Shown: positions 44,779-54,433, counted from the first letter of the stretch. The stretch: DNA of 64,000 nt from Streptomyces pilosus (GCF_014649835.1 NZ_BMTU01000001.1:1054001-1118000); one strand, 5' to 3'. A program made the numbers and translations. Notes: a model not told the origin generated them from the sequence alone.

Positions 44779-46054
44779 AGCCCCGGAAACCACCTACGAC
44801 TTCGTGGGCGTCGGGCTGGGCCCCTTCAACCTCGGCCTCGCCTGCCTCACCGAGCCGATATCCGAACTGAACGGCGTCTTCCTGGAGTCCAAGCCGGACT
44901 TCGCCTGGCACGCCGGGATGTTCCTCGACGGCGCCCACCTCCAGACCCCCTTCATGTCGGACCTGGTCACCCTCGCCGACCCCACCTCCCCCTACTCCTT
45001 CCTCAACTACCTGAAGGAGAAGGGCCGGCTGTACTCGTTCTACATACGCGAGAACTTCTACCCGCTGCGGGTCGAGTACGACGACTACTGCCGCTGGGCC
45101 GCCGCCAAGCTGAGCAGCATCCGCTTCGGCACGACGGTCACCGAGGTGACCTACGACGAGGCCGCCGAGCTGTACGCGGTCGCGACGGCGGCCGGTGAGA
45201 CGTACCGCGCCCGGCACCTGGTGCTCGGCACCGGCACCGTGCCGTTCCTCCCGGAGCCGTGCCGCGGGCTGGACGGCGGCCTCTTCCACAACGCGCAGTA
45301 CATGCAGCGCAAGGCGGAACTGCTGGAGAAGAAGTCGGTCACGGTCGTCGGCAGCGGTCAGAGCGCCGCCGAGATCTACTACGAGCTGCTCTCCGAGATC
45401 GACGTCCACGGCTACCAGCTCAACTGGGTCACGCGTTCGCCGCGGTTCTTCCCGCTGGAGTACACCAAGCTGACCCTGGAGATGACCTCCCCGGACTACA
45501 TCGACTACTTCCGCGCCCTGCCCGAGGAGACCCGCTACCGGCTGGAGAAGCAGCAGAAGGGCCTGTTCAAGGGCATCAACTCGGAGCTGATCGACGCCAT
45601 CTTCGACCTGCTCTACCAGAAGAACGTCGAGAGCGGGGACCGTCCGGTACCCACCCGGCTGCTCACCAACTCCAGCCTCACCGGCGCGCGGTACCAGGAC
45701 GGCGCGTACACGCTCGGCTTCCACCAGGACGAGCAGGGCAAGGACTTCGAGATCCGCACCGAGGGCCTGGTGCTGGCCACCGGCTACCACTACGAGCCGC
45801 CGGCGTTCCTCGACCCGGTGCGCGAGCGGATCCGCTTCGACGGCCACGGCCGTTTCGACGTCGCCCGCAACTACGCCATCGACGTCACCGGCCGGGGGAT
45901 CTTCCTGCAGAACGCGGGCGTCCACACGCACAGCATCACCAGCCCCGACCTGGGCATGGGCCCGTACCGCAACGCGTCCATCATCCGTGAGCTGCTGGGC
46001 ACCGAGTACTACCCGGTCGAGAAGAGCATCGCGTTCCAGGAGTTCGCCGTATGA
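44762..46054 (+). CDS. desB: FAD-dependent cadaverine N-hydroxylase
   Basis: A 430-residue flavin N-monooxygenase of the IucD/SidA family. It has the FAD fingerprint [14 protein letters not shown], the substrate segment [20 protein letters not shown], the NADPH fingerprint [16 protein letters not shown] and the C-terminal [13 protein letters not shown]. It hydroxylates cadaverine to N-hydroxycadaverine. The TTG start at 44762 lies inside desA and has GGGAGAG at good spacing; no ATG or GTG fits before the FAD motif. The stop overlaps desC (ATGA). Confidence 0.95.
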   Translation: MTALAEAPETTYDFVGVGLGPFNLGLACLTEPISELNGVFLESKPDFAWHAGMFLDGAHLQTPFMSDLVTLADPTSPYSFLNYLKEKGRLYSFYIRENFYPLRVEYDDYCRWAAAKLSSIRFGTTVTEVTYDEAAELYAVATAAGETYRARHLVLGTGTVPFLPEPCRGLDGGLFHNAQYMQRKAELLEKKSVTVVGSGQSAAEIYYELLSEIDVHGYQLNWVTRSPRFFPLEYTKLTLEMTSPDYIDYFRALPEETRYRLEKQQKGLFKGINSELIDAIFDLLYQKNVESGDRPVPTRLLTNSSLTGARYQDGAYTLGFHQDEQGKDFEIRTEGLVLATGYHYEPPAFLDPVRERIRFDGHGRFDVARNYAIDVTGRGIFLQNAGVHTHSITSPDLGMGPYRNASIIRELLGTEYYPVEKSIAFQEFAV

Positions 46055-46590
46055 GCATCGGTACGTTCACCGTCCGCCCCCTGGACCCGCTCGAGGACGC
46101 CGAGCTGCTGCACCGCTGGGTCACCGACCCCAAGGCGGCGTTCTGGATGATGCAGGACGCCGCGCTCCAGGACGTCGAGCGCGAGTACCTGCGCATCGCC
46201 GCCCACGAGCACCACCACGCCTACCTGGGCCTGCACGACGGCGAACCCGCCTTCCTGATGGAGAAGTACGACCCCCGGTACGTCGAACTCGTCGGCCTGT
46301 ACGACCCCGAGCCCGGCGACGTCGGCATGCACTTCCTGGTCGCCCCCACCGACCGCCCCGTCCACGGCTTCACCCGGGCGGTCATCACCGCCGTGATGGA
46401 GGAGCTGTTCGCCGACCCCGCCACCCGGCGGGTGGTGGTCGAACCGGACGTCGGCAACAAGGCCGTGCACGCCCTCAACGAGGCCGTGGGCTTCGTGCCC
46501 GAGCGGGAGATCGACAAGCCGGAGAAGCGCGCGCTGCTGAGCTTCTGCACGCGTGAACAGTTCGAGGCCGCCCGAGGAGCATCCGCATGA
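46051..46590 (+). CDS. desC: Acyl-CoA-dependent N-acyltransferase (GNAT) of desferrioxamine synthesis
   Basis: A 179-residue GNAT-fold acyltransferase of the IucB type. Conserved blocks are [30 protein letters not shown] and [21 protein letters not shown]. It joins succinyl-CoA or acetyl-CoA to N-hydroxycadaverine to make the hydroxamate units. It is translationally coupled on both sides by ATGA overlaps with desB and desD. Confidence 0.95.
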   Translation: MSIGTFTVRPLDPLEDAELLHRWVTDPKAAFWMMQDAALQDVEREYLRIAAHEHHHAYLGLHDGEPAFLMEKYDPRYVELVGLYDPEPGDVGMHFLVAPTDRPVHGFTRAVITAVMEELFADPATRRVVVEPDVGNKAVHALNEAVGFVPEREIDKPEKRALLSFCTREQFEAARGASA

Positions 46591-48359
46591 CCCTGTCCGA
46601 CGCCGTGGCGCACCTGTCCCCCCACCGCTGGGCGCGGGCCAACCGCCTGCTGATCCGCAAGGCGCTCGCCGAGTTCGCCCACGAGCGGCTCATCACGCCG
46701 CAGGACTCCGGCGACGGCCGGTACGCCGTCCACAGCGACGACGGCCGGACCCGGTACACGTTCACCGCTGCGCGGCGCGCCCTGGACCACTGGCACATCG
46801 ACCCCGAGTCGATCACCCGCCACCGCGACGACGCCGAACGCGAGCTCGCGGCCCTGGACTTCTTCATCGAGCTGCAGAAGTCCCTGGGCCTGAGCGAGGA
46901 GATTCTGCCGGTGTACCTGGAGGAGATCTCCTCCACCCTCTCCGGCACCTGCTACAAGCTCACCAAGCCGCAGGTGCGGGCCGGAGAGCTGATCGACGCC
47001 GGCTTCCAGGCCGTCGAGACCGGCATGACCGAGGGGCACCCCTGCTTCGTCGCCAACAACGGGCGGCTCGGCTTCGGCGTCGACGAGTACCGCGCGTACG
47101 CGCCGGAGGCGGCGGCCCCGGTCAAGCTGGTGTGGCTGGCCGCCCACCGCTCGCGGGCCGCGTTCACGGCGGGCGTGGGCATCGAGTACGAGTCGTTCGT
47201 ACGGCAGGAACTGGGCGAGGAGACCGTCGAGGGCTTCCACGACGTCCTGCGCGCGCAGGACCTCGACCCCGGCGACTACCTCCTGATACCCGTCCACCCC
47301 TGGCAGTGGTGGAACAAGCTGTCCGTCACCTTCGCCGCCGAGATCGCCCGCCGGCACCTGGTGTGCCTGGGCGAGGGCGACGACGAGTACCTGGCCCAGC
47401 AGTCCATCCGCACCTTCTTCAACCGGTCGCACCCCGGGAAGCACTACGTGAAGACGGCCCTGTCCGTCCTCAACATGGGCTTCATGCGCGGGCTCTCCGC
47501 CGCCTACATGGAGGCGACCCCGGCGATCAACGACTGGCTGGCGCAGCTCGTCGACAGCGACCCGGTGCTGCGCGCGACCGGGCTGTCGATCATCCGGGAG
47601 CGGGCCGCCGTGGGCTACCGGCACCTGGAGTACGAGCAGGCCACGGACCGCTACTCGCCGTACCGCAAGATGCTGGCCGCGCTGTGGCGGGAGAGCCCGG
47701 TGCCGTCCCTGGAGGACGGCGAGTCCCTCGCCACCATGGCCTCGCTGGTCCATGTCGACCACGAGGGCGCCTCCGTGGCGGCCGCGCTGATCGCACGCTC
47801 CGGGCTGGCCCCCACCGAGTGGCTGCGCCACTACCTGCGCGCCTACTACGTGCCGCTGCTGCACAGCTTCTACGCCTACGACCTGGCCTACATGCCGCAC
47901 GGCGAGAACGTGATCCTCGTGCTGCGGGACGGCGTGGTGCGGCGCGCGATCTACAAGGACATCGCCGAGGAGATCGTGGTGATGGACGCCGACGCGGTGC
48001 TGCCGCCGGAGGTGGCCCGCATCCGGGCGGAGGTGCCGGACGACACGAAGCTGCTGTCGATCTTCACGGACGTCTTCGACTGCTTCTTCCGCTTCCTCGC
48101 CGCGAACCTGGCCGAGGAGGGCGTCCTGGACGAGGACGGCTTCTGGCGCACGGTCGCGGAGGTCACCCGCGAGTACCAGGCGTCGGTGCCGGAACTCGCC
48201 GACAAGTTCGCCCGGTACGACATGTTCGCCCCGGAGTTCGCCCTGTCCTGCCTGAACCGCCTGCAGTTGCGCAACAACCGGCAGATGGTCGACCTGTCGG
48301 ACCCCTCCGGCGCGCTCCAGCTGGTCGGCACCCTGAAGAACCCCCTCGCGGAGTTCTGA
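46587..48359 (+). CDS. desD: NIS siderophore synthetase, desferrioxamine assembly
   Basis: A 590-residue NRPS-independent siderophore synthetase (IucA/IucC family). The N-terminal part includes ESITRHRDDAERELAALDFF; the ATP-binding core has STLSGTCYKLTKPQ and LIPVHPWQWWNKL; and the C-terminal FhuF-like part includes RHYLRAYYVPLLHSFYAYDL and MPHGENVILVLRDG. It adenylates the succinyl-hydroxamate and links three units, cyclising them to desferrioxamine E or forming B. It is the last gene of the operon; a strong terminator follows 12 bp after the stop. Confidence 0.96.
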   Translation: MTLSDAVAHLSPHRWARANRLLIRKALAEFAHERLITPQDSGDGRYAVHSDDGRTRYTFTAARRALDHWHIDPESITRHRDDAERELAALDFFIELQKSLGLSEEILPVYLEEISSTLSGTCYKLTKPQVRAGELIDAGFQAVETGMTEGHPCFVANNGRLGFGVDEYRAYAPEAAAPVKLVWLAAHRSRAAFTAGVGIEYESFVRQELGEETVEGFHDVLRAQDLDPGDYLLIPVHPWQWWNKLSVTFAAEIARRHLVCLGEGDDEYLAQQSIRTFFNRSHPGKHYVKTALSVLNMGFMRGLSAAYMEATPAINDWLAQLVDSDPVLRATGLSIIRERAAVGYRHLEYEQATDRYSPYRKMLAALWRESPVPSLEDGESLATMASLVHVDHEGASVAAALIARSGLAPTEWLRHYLRAYYVPLLHSFYAYDLAYMPHGENVILVLRDGVVRRAIYKDIAEEIVVMDADAVLPPEVARIRAEVPDDTKLLSIFTDVFDCFFRFLAANLAEEGVLDEDGFWRTVAEVTREYQASVPELADKFARYDMFAPEFALSCLNRLQLRNNRQMVDLSDPSGALQLVGTLKNPLAEF

Positions 48360-48370
48360 CCCACGAACGC

Positions 48371-48407
48371 GCGGGCGCCCCCGAGTACGGTCCTCGGGGG
48401 CGCCCGC
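48371..48407 (+). terminator. Terminator of the desABCD operon
   Basis: GCGGGCGCCCCCGAG (48371-48385) and its exact reverse complement (48393-48407) form a perfect 15-bp stem with a 7-base loop, followed by CGCTTTCC. One of the strongest hairpins in the window. Confidence 0.92.
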
Positions 48408-48454
48408 CGCTTTCCGCACCCCGGAGTCCCGCGGTCCGGTGAAACAATCACCCC

Positions 48455-49330
48455 ATGGCGGAAATCATCCAGAAGGACGGTACGTGGACCTTCGACGGCG
48501 AGGCCCTGCGACTGACGCCCGGCCGGGACAAGAACGTCGGCCTGCTGCGCAGGACCCTGGGTGAACTGGTGCTGCCCCTGCGGGCGTTGACGGGAATCTC
48601 GTTCGAGCAGGGCAAGAAGGCGGGGCGGCTCAGGCTGCGGCTGCGCGACGGCGCCGACCCGCTGCTGCAGGCGGCCGGCGGCCGGCTCACCGAGCCGCAC
48701 GACCCGTACCAGCTGATCGTCGAGTCGGACCGGTACGGCGTCGCCGAGTACTTCACGGAGGAGGTCCGCACCGCCCTGCTGCTGGACCAGGTCCCCTCCG
48801 ACCCGGTCTCCGAGTACCTGCTGCCCGGCCCGTCCGTGCCGCTGTCCGTCTCCGCCGGGGACGGCACGGTGAGCTTCGACGGCGAGCGCGTCCGCCTGGA
48901 GTGGAACTGGAAGACGGAGGACGCCAAGGCCGCCGCGGGCACCCGCACCCTCGCGGTGACGGACCTGACCGCCGTGGAGTGGCAGCCCGCGGCCGGACTG
49001 GAGAACGGGCACCTCCGCTTCCATGTGCGGCACGCCCCGACCAAGGCACCGGCCAAGTACGACCCCAACTCGGTGGAGCTGTGGGGCTTCAAGAAGGATC
49101 CGCTGATGGCGCTGGTCGCCGCCGCCGTCCAGGCCCGCCTGCCGCACCCGGCCGCGCCCGCCGGCGCGCCGGAGCCGGAGGCCCCGCGGCCGCCGGCCCC
49201 CCGCCCCTCGGGAGACGACCACGACGCGCTGCTGCGGCGGCTGCGGGAGCTGGGTGAGCTGCACCGGTCGGGGGTGCTCACGGACGAGGAGTTCACCCTC
49301 GCCAAACAGGCCGTCCTCAAGCACATGTAG
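48455..49330 (+). CDS. DUF4429 domain protein with C-terminal SHOCT motif
   Basis: A 291-residue cytoplasmic protein with two DUF4429 repeats, each starting with a GTWTFDGEALRL/GTVSFDGERVRLEW block (about residues 9 and 136) and ending in a short-chain-binding-like segment. A Pro/Ala linker (about 225-250) leads to a SHOCT motif (ALLRRLRELGELHRSGVLTD, then EEFTLAKQAVL). SHOCT motifs are thought to mediate oligomerisation. AACAAT lies about 7 bases before the ATG with no ribosome site, so the mRNA may be leaderless. The function is unknown. Confidence 0.87.
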   Translation: MAEIIQKDGTWTFDGEALRLTPGRDKNVGLLRRTLGELVLPLRALTGISFEQGKKAGRLRLRLRDGADPLLQAAGGRLTEPHDPYQLIVESDRYGVAEYFTEEVRTALLLDQVPSDPVSEYLLPGPSVPLSVSAGDGTVSFDGERVRLEWNWKTEDAKAAAGTRTLAVTDLTAVEWQPAAGLENGHLRFHVRHAPTKAPAKYDPNSVELWGFKKDPLMALVAAAVQARLPHPAAPAGAPEPEAPRPPAPRPSGDDHDALLRRLRELGELHRSGVLTDEEFTLAKQAVLKHM

Positions 49331-49405
49331 CGGCCATTCTGCGGAGCCTGCCCGATATCGGGCACGATTCTTGCGCATCGGCCCCCGGCCCCTCAAAATC
49401 ATCGG

Positions 49406-49663
49406 GTGCACGAGGAACTTGTCGATCATCTGGCGCGGTCCACGCCCCTCAGCCGGGGCGAGGCTCTGCGGGTGATCCAGGACGTGCTCGCCTACTTCGA
49501 CGAGACGACCGAGGAATACGTCCGTCGCCGCCACCGCGAGCTCCAGGCCCAGGGCCTGGTGAACGCGACGATCTTCGAACGGATCGAGGCGGACCTCAGA
49601 TACCGAGCGGTGGCGCCGCCCGAGCTCTCGCTCCGGCAGCTGCGCCGCATCGTCTACGGCTAG
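49406..49663 (+). CDS. Small conserved actinobacterial protein upstream of glmS
   Basis: An 85-residue, highly charged, helical protein beginning HEELVDHLARSTPLSRGEAL and containing the segment DETTEEYVRRRHRELQ. I recognise it as a conserved small actinobacterial protein next to glmS but cannot name a function. The GTG at 49406 is preceded by CAAAAT at suitable distance for a leaderless transcript and there is no ribosome site. Only 13 bp separate it from glmS, so the two probably share a transcript. Confidence 0.75.
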   Translation: MHEELVDHLARSTPLSRGEALRVIQDVLAYFDETTEEYVRRRHRELQAQGLVNATIFERIEADLRYRAVAPPELSLRQLRRIVYG

Positions 49664-49676
49664 GAAACCAACGTAC

Positions 49677-51494
49677 ATGTGCGGAATCGTCGGATACATC
49701 GGCAGGCGTGAGGTCGCTCCCCTGCTGCTCGAGGGCCTGCAGCGCCTGGAGTACCGCGGCTACGACTCGGCGGGCATCGCCGTGACGTCCCCCAAGACGG
49801 CCGGCCTGAAGATGGTCAAGGCCAAGGGCCGGGTGCGCGACCTGGAGGCCAAGGTCCCGGCGCGCTTCAAGGGCACCACCGGCATCGCCCACACCCGCTG
49901 GGCCACCCACGGCGCCCCCTCCGACGTGAACGCCCACCCGCACCTGGACGCCGAGGGCAAGGTCGCCGTCGTCCACAACGGCATCATCGACAACGCCGCC
50001 GACCTGCGCCGCAAGCTGGAGGCGGACGGCGTCGAGTTCCTCTCCGAGACCGACACCGAGGTCCTCACCCACCTCATCGCCCGCTCGCAGGCGGAGAAGC
50101 TCGAGGACAAGGTCCGCGAGACCGTGCGCCTCATCGAGGGCACCTACGGCATCGCCGTGCTGCACGCCGACTTCCCCGACCGCATAGTCGTGGCCCGCAA
50201 CGGCTCGCCCGTGGTCCTCGGCATCGGCGAGAAGGAGATGTTCGTCGCCTCCGACATCGCCGCGCTGGTCGCCCACACCCGGCAGATCGTCACCCTCGAC
50301 GACGGCGAGATGGCCACCCTCAAGGCCGACGACTTCCGCACCTACACCACCGAGGGCACCCGCACGACCGCCGAGCCGACCACCGTGGAGTGGGAGGCGG
50401 CCTCGTACGACATGGGCGGCCACGACACGTACATGCACAAGGAGATCCACGAGCAGGCGGAGGCCGTGGACCGCGTGCTGCGCGGCCGGATCGACGACCG
50501 CTTCTCCACCGTGCACCTCGGCGGCCTCAACCTGGACGCCCGCGAGGCGCGCCGGATCCGCCGCGTGAAGATCCTCGGCTGCGGCACCTCGTACCACGCC
50601 GGCATGATCGGCGCGCAGATGATCGAGGAGCTGGCCCGCATCCCCGCCGACGCCGAGCCGGCCTCGGAGTTCCGCTACCGCAACGCGGTCGTCGACCCCG
50701 ACACCCTGTACATCGCGGTCTCCCAGTCCGGTGAGACCTACGACGTGCTGGCGGCCGTGCAGGAGCTGAAGCGCAAGGGCGCGCGGGTGCTGGGCGTGGT
50801 CAACGTGGTCGGCTCCGCGATCGCCCGCGAGGCCGACGGCGGCGTCTACGTGCACGCCGGCCCCGAGGTGTGCGTGGTCTCCACCAAGTGCTTCACCAAC
50901 ACCACGGTCGCCTTCGCCCTGCTCGCCCTGCACCTGGGCCGCACCCGCGACCTGTCGGTGCGCGACGGCAAGCGGATCATCGAGGGCCTGCGCCGCCTGC
51001 CCGGCCAGATCGCCGAGATCATGGAGCAGGAGGAGGAGATCAAGAAGCTGGCCCAGCAGTACGCCGACGCCCGCTCGATGCTCTTCATCGGCCGCGTCCG
51101 GGGTTACCCGGTGGCCCGTGAGGCCTCCCTGAAGCTCAAGGAGGTCTCCTACATCCACGCCGAGGCCTACCCGGCCTCCGAGCTCAAGCACGGCCCGCTG
51201 GCCCTGATCGAGCCGGCCCTGCCCACGGTCGCGATCGTCCCGGACGACGACCTGCTGGAGAAGAACCGCGCGGCCCTGGAGGAGATCAAGGCCCGCAGCG
51301 GCCAGATCCTCGCCGTCGCCCACCAGCACCAGGAGAAGGCCGACCACACCCTCCTCGTCCCCAAGAACGAGGACGAGCTCGACCCCATCCTGATGGGCAT
51401 CCCCCTCCAACTCCTCGCCTACCACACGGCTCTGGCCCTCGGCCGGGACATCGACAAGCCCCGCAACCTCGCCAAGTCGGTGACGGTGGAGTAG
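49677..51494 (+). CDS. glmS: Glutamine-fructose-6-phosphate aminotransferase
   Basis: A 605-residue two-domain enzyme making glucosamine-6-phosphate for cell wall synthesis. The N-terminal nucleophile Cys2 is in MCGIVGYIGRR; the glutaminase loop has THTRWATHG-type sequence (AHTRWATHGAPSD). Two SIS sugar-isomerase domains follow (LGCGTSYHAGMIGAQ and YTDARSMLFIGRVRG-type segments), and the C-terminus is the conserved NLAKSVTVE. Streptomyces usually carry a second glmS elsewhere; this copy next to the siderophore/adpA region matches the one often called glmS2. No glmS ribozyme is evident. Confidence 0.95.
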   Translation: MCGIVGYIGRREVAPLLLEGLQRLEYRGYDSAGIAVTSPKTAGLKMVKAKGRVRDLEAKVPARFKGTTGIAHTRWATHGAPSDVNAHPHLDAEGKVAVVHNGIIDNAADLRRKLEADGVEFLSETDTEVLTHLIARSQAEKLEDKVRETVRLIEGTYGIAVLHADFPDRIVVARNGSPVVLGIGEKEMFVASDIAALVAHTRQIVTLDDGEMATLKADDFRTYTTEGTRTTAEPTTVEWEAASYDMGGHDTYMHKEIHEQAEAVDRVLRGRIDDRFSTVHLGGLNLDAREARRIRRVKILGCGTSYHAGMIGAQMIEELARIPADAEPASEFRYRNAVVDPDTLYIAVSQSGETYDVLAAVQELKRKGARVLGVVNVVGSAIAREADGGVYVHAGPEVCVVSTKCFTNTTVAFALLALHLGRTRDLSVRDGKRIIEGLRRLPGQIAEIMEQEEEIKKLAQQYADARSMLFIGRVRGYPVAREASLKLKEVSYIHAEAYPASELKHGPLALIEPALPTVAIVPDDDLLEKNRAALEEIKARSGQILAVAHQHQEKADHTLLVPKNEDELDPILMGIPLQLLAYHTALALGRDIDKPRNLAKSVTVE

Positions 51495-51529
51495 AAGCGC
51501 CCGGGCCGGCGCACGGCCGCTGCGCGAGA

Positions 51530-51571
51530 GGGACCCCCGCGTGCCCGCCCCAGGGCGGCGCCGGGGGTCCC
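51530..51571. terminator. Shared terminator between glmS and the stress-protein gene
   Basis: GGGACCCCCG (51530-51539) and CGGGGGTCCC (51562-51571) form a perfect 10-bp outer stem. The 22-base inner segment (CCCGCCCC...GGGCGG) can extend it. It lies in the 84-bp gap between convergent genes and can act in both directions. Confidence 0.8.
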
Positions 51572-51578
51572 GCCGCGT

Positions 51579-52106
51579 CTACGGGATGACGACGACCGGC
51601 CGCTGCGCCCGCTTCGCCAGCCTCCCGGCGACGGACCCGAAGATCCGCCCCACGAGCCCGTGGGTGGACCCCACGACGATCGCGTCGGCTTCGTACTCCC
51701 GCCCCACCTCTTCGAGTTCGTGGCAGATGTCCCCGCCGCGCTCGACCAGGATCCACGGCACCTCGGTCAGGTAGTCCGCACAGGCGAGCTCGAGCCCGAG
51801 CACCTCCGTGCGGTGGTCCGGGACGTCCACGAAGACCGGGGGCTCGCAGCCCGCCCAGACCGTCGTGGGCAGCCGGTTGGCGACGTGCACGATGATCAGG
51901 CCCGAGCCGAGGCGCCGCGCCATGCCGATGGCGTACGCGAGGGCCCGTTCGCTGGAGGTGGACCCGTCGAAGCCGACGACCACTCCGTGCCGGAACGCCG
52001 GGTCGCAGGGATGGCGTGAGTCCTCCGCCGCCAGGGGTTCGGCCGCCGTGGGATCGGCGACCGGCCGCTTGCGGTCCGCGGGTTCGAAGAATTCGTGACC
52101 GGCCAT
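51579..52106 (-). CDS. Universal stress protein (single UspA domain)
   Basis: A 175-residue protein with a 40-residue acidic/basic N-terminal extension and one UspA domain (about 42-175). The domain starts GVVVGFDGSTSSERAL and ends with the ATP-binding pattern GSTHGLVGRIFGSVAGRLAK, then PVVVIP, so it is the nucleotide-binding type. The ATG at 52106 is weakly served by a ribosome site; longer open sequence upstream is GC-rich noise. The role is likely in stress or dormancy metabolism. Confidence 0.9.
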   Translation of the reverse strand: MAGHEFFEPADRKRPVADPTAAEPLAAEDSRHPCDPAFRHGVVVGFDGSTSSERALAYAIGMARRLGSGLIIVHVANRLPTTVWAGCEPPVFVDVPDHRTEVLGLELACADYLTEVPWILVERGGDICHELEEVGREYEADAIVVGSTHGLVGRIFGSVAGRLAKRAQRPVVVIP

Positions 52107-53187
52107 GGCTGTCTCGGAGTGGTGATCCTTCTGGGGGACGACAGTGTGCGGCGGAGCTGTGTCCGGGAATGGTCTTCCCAACCCCATACCCCCAAGGGTA
52201 CGGCGGCACGCCTCCTTGGCCCAGACCCCGCGCATACCGGCAGGCGGGTTCCCCGGAGCATGCACGAGGGGGCGCCCGTCACGCAATGGTTGCTGCCCTG
52301 TACAGGCGGTTTGCGCGGGACCCGGTTGACCGGGAGAGTGGGGGCCGTCCGGGTCGCGCGCCCCGGTCCGCCGCGGTCGTCCGGCCGGTGACCACGGTGA
52401 CCGGAGGTCCGGCCGCGCGGCGGTCCCCGTGAGCGACGCCACAGGGAGCGGCGCCTCGATGTCCGGCTCCGGGCCCACCCCGATCGGGACCGTGCCGCAC
52501 CGCCCGACGGGATCCGGCGGCCGGTACGGCCCGCCGGGCGGCCTTCCGCAGCCCCTGGCCCCGGTGGCCCTGCCGGGGTGCGGCCCGTCCGTGGCGGGGC
52601 GGCTGCTCCGTGGCGGGGGCGGCCCGCGCGGCACGCGGTCCGGCGGCCGTCACGGGCGCCCGCCGGCCGCCGACGCGCCGCTCCGGGCGGGTCGGCGCAC
52701 GGCCCGCCGCCGGGGAGCCGGGGGCCGCGCCGGGGCGGACGGCGCCGGGCCGGAACCGGACCGCGGGGCGGCCGGGCACGGGCTGGCGGGGATACACCGG
52801 TCGCGTGACCGGTTTCCGCGCCCGCCGCCGTATCTTTTCAGCCAACTTCCGGCTGGTGTACGCCTCCTGTGGCGACCACCCCCCATCCCTCGTCCGACCT
52901 GCGCAAAAAGGCTCCCGTGAGCCGCGCGCACCCTACGGGGATTGGCCACCGCGACAAGGCGCACTTCCCTGCACGCCCCGCGAGTGCAACCCTTCGTGAT
53001 CGAATGCTTCACGCCAAGTTGCCAAGTCGACAATCCGCCGGGTGGTGAACCGGCCACCCGGGCGCAACTGGACGCAGTAGATTCGATCTTGACTGTCGTA
53101 CGGCGGGGGACTCGTGCAGGACCGAGGGGAAACGTGCAGGAGCGACACAACCGAGGAGCCGCGACCACCGAGGGGGGCTTAGCAGTT
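52107..53187. other. 1.1-kb region upstream of adpA, no gene I can support
   Basis: The left half (about 52280-52850) is extremely GC-rich and shows long open frames on both strands whose products are low-complexity Arg/Gly/Pro/Ala. One plus-strand frame from GTG 52429 looks codon-biased for about 60 codons and then degrades. The right part (52850-53187) drops in GC and looks regulatory: a possible -10 TAGATT (53078-53083) would give a leader of about 100 bases to adpA. Streptomyces adpA genes are known for long, multi-input upstream regions, including AdpA self-binding sites (TGGCSNGWWY), but I did not find a clear set here. Confidence 0.6.
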
Positions 53188-54417
53188 ATGAGCCACGACT
53201 CCACTGCCGCGCCGGAAGCCGCGGCCCGGAAACTCTCCGGGCGACGCCGCAAGGAGATCGTCGCGGTGCTGCTGTTCAGCGGCGGCCCCATCTTCGAGAG
53301 TTCCATACCGCTGTCGGTGTTCGGGGTTGACCGCCAGGACGCCGGCGTACCGCGCTACCGACTGCTGGTGTGCGGAGGCGAGGACGGCCCGCTGCGGACC
53401 ACAGGGGGCCTGGAACTCACCACGCCACACGGCCTGGAGGCGATATCCCGGGCGGGCACCGTCGTGGTGCCGGCCTGGCGTTCCATCACCTCGCCGCCAC
53501 CGCAGGACGCGCTCGACGCGCTGCGCCGGGCCCACGAGGAGGGCGCCCGCATCGTCGGGCTGTGCACCGGCGCCTTCGTCCTCGCGGCGGCGGGCCTGCT
53601 GGACGGCCGGCCGGCCACCACCCACTGGATGTACGCGCCGACGCTGGCGAAACGCTATCCGTCGGTGCACGTCGATCCGCGGGAACTCTTCGTGGACGAC
53701 GGCGACGTGCTGACGTCGGCGGGCACCGCGGCCGGCATCGACCTGTGTCTGCACATCGTGCGCACGGACCACGGCAACGAGGCGGCCGGCGCGCTCGCCC
53801 GCCGTCTGGTGGTCCCCCCGCGCCGCAGCGGCGGCCAGGAGCGCTACCTCGACCGGTCTTTACCGGAGGAGATCGGCGCCGACCCGCTCGCCGAGGTCGT
53901 CGCCTGGGCGCTGGAGCACCTCCACGAGCAGTTCGACGTGGAGACGCTGGCGGCACGCGCCTACATGAGCCGCCGCACGTTCGACCGCCGCTTCCGTTCG
54001 CTGACCGGCAGCGCTCCGCTGCAGTGGCTGATCACCCAGCGGGTGCTGCAGGCGCAGCGGCTGCTGGAGACGTCGGACTACTCGGTCGACGAGGTGGCCG
54101 GCCGCTGCGGTTTCCGCTCGCCGGTGGCCCTGCGCGGCCACTTCCGGCGTCAGCTGGGTTCGTCCCCGGCCGCCTACCGGGCCGCGTACCGTGCGCGGCG
54201 CCCGCAGGCCGACCGGCACCAGGACGGCGAGGCGGCCGTGCACGGCCAGGGACCCGTCCCGCCCGGCCAGCCGGGCCAGCCGGGCCACACCGGGCACCCG
54301 CTGCCGCCGGCCCTGCACCCGGACAGTCCGCTGCCGCACCAGTCCCGCCGCACGGCGGCGGGCGTCGGCCCGTCCCTGACGGCCTCCGGCGTACCGGGCC
54401 AGCGCAGCGCGCCGTGA
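53188..54417 (+). CDS. adpA: AdpA (BldH), AraC-family developmental regulator with TTA codon
   Basis: A 409-residue master regulator of Streptomyces development and secondary metabolism. An N-terminal ThiJ/PfpI/DJ-1-like dimerisation domain (about 25-215; VLLFSGGPIFESSIPLSVFG, IVGLCTGAFVLAAAGLLDGR) is followed by an AraC-type DNA-binding domain (about 230-335; FDVETLAARAYMSRRTFDRR, RLLETSDYSVDEVAGRCGFR). Codon 225 is TTA (53860-53862), just between the two domains, so translation depends on the bldA leucyl-tRNA, as in other Streptomyces adpA genes. The ATG at 53188 has GAGGGGGG about 11 bases upstream. The C-terminal tail (about 340-409) is Pro/Gly/Gln-rich. The ornA gene downstream also matches the known neighbourhood. 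Confidence 0.97.
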   Translation: MSHDSTAAPEAAARKLSGRRRKEIVAVLLFSGGPIFESSIPLSVFGVDRQDAGVPRYRLLVCGGEDGPLRTTGGLELTTPHGLEAISRAGTVVVPAWRSITSPPPQDALDALRRAHEEGARIVGLCTGAFVLAAAGLLDGRPATTHWMYAPTLAKRYPSVHVDPRELFVDDGDVLTSAGTAAGIDLCLHIVRTDHGNEAAGALARRLVVPPRRSGGQERYLDRSLPEEIGADPLAEVVAWALEHLHEQFDVETLAARAYMSRRTFDRRFRSLTGSAPLQWLITQRVLQAQRLLETSDYSVDEVAGRCGFRSPVALRGHFRRQLGSSPAAYRAAYRARRPQADRHQDGEAAVHGQGPVPPGQPGQPGHTGHPLPPALHPDSPLPHQSRRTAAGVGPSLTASGVPGQRSAP

Positions 54418-54433
54418 TTCGGCAACGGTGACC

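Noticed and set aside
49577..49677. glmS ribozyme or riboswitch before glmS
   Set aside because: The gap is 13 bp and the sequence before it is coding; no ribozyme core is present. glmS ribozymes belong mainly to Firmicutes.
52279..52845. Minus-strand open frame of 188 codons
   Set aside because: The product is Arg/Ala/Pro/Gly low complexity with no hydrophobic core, as expected for antisense frames in very GC-rich DNA.
52429..52920. Plus-strand open frame of 163 codons upstream of adpA
   Set aside because: Only the first part looks codon-biased; the rest is low-complexity Arg/Gly/Pro and an equally long frame exists on the other strand. No ribosome site or recognisable motif. Kept as a finding, not as a gene.
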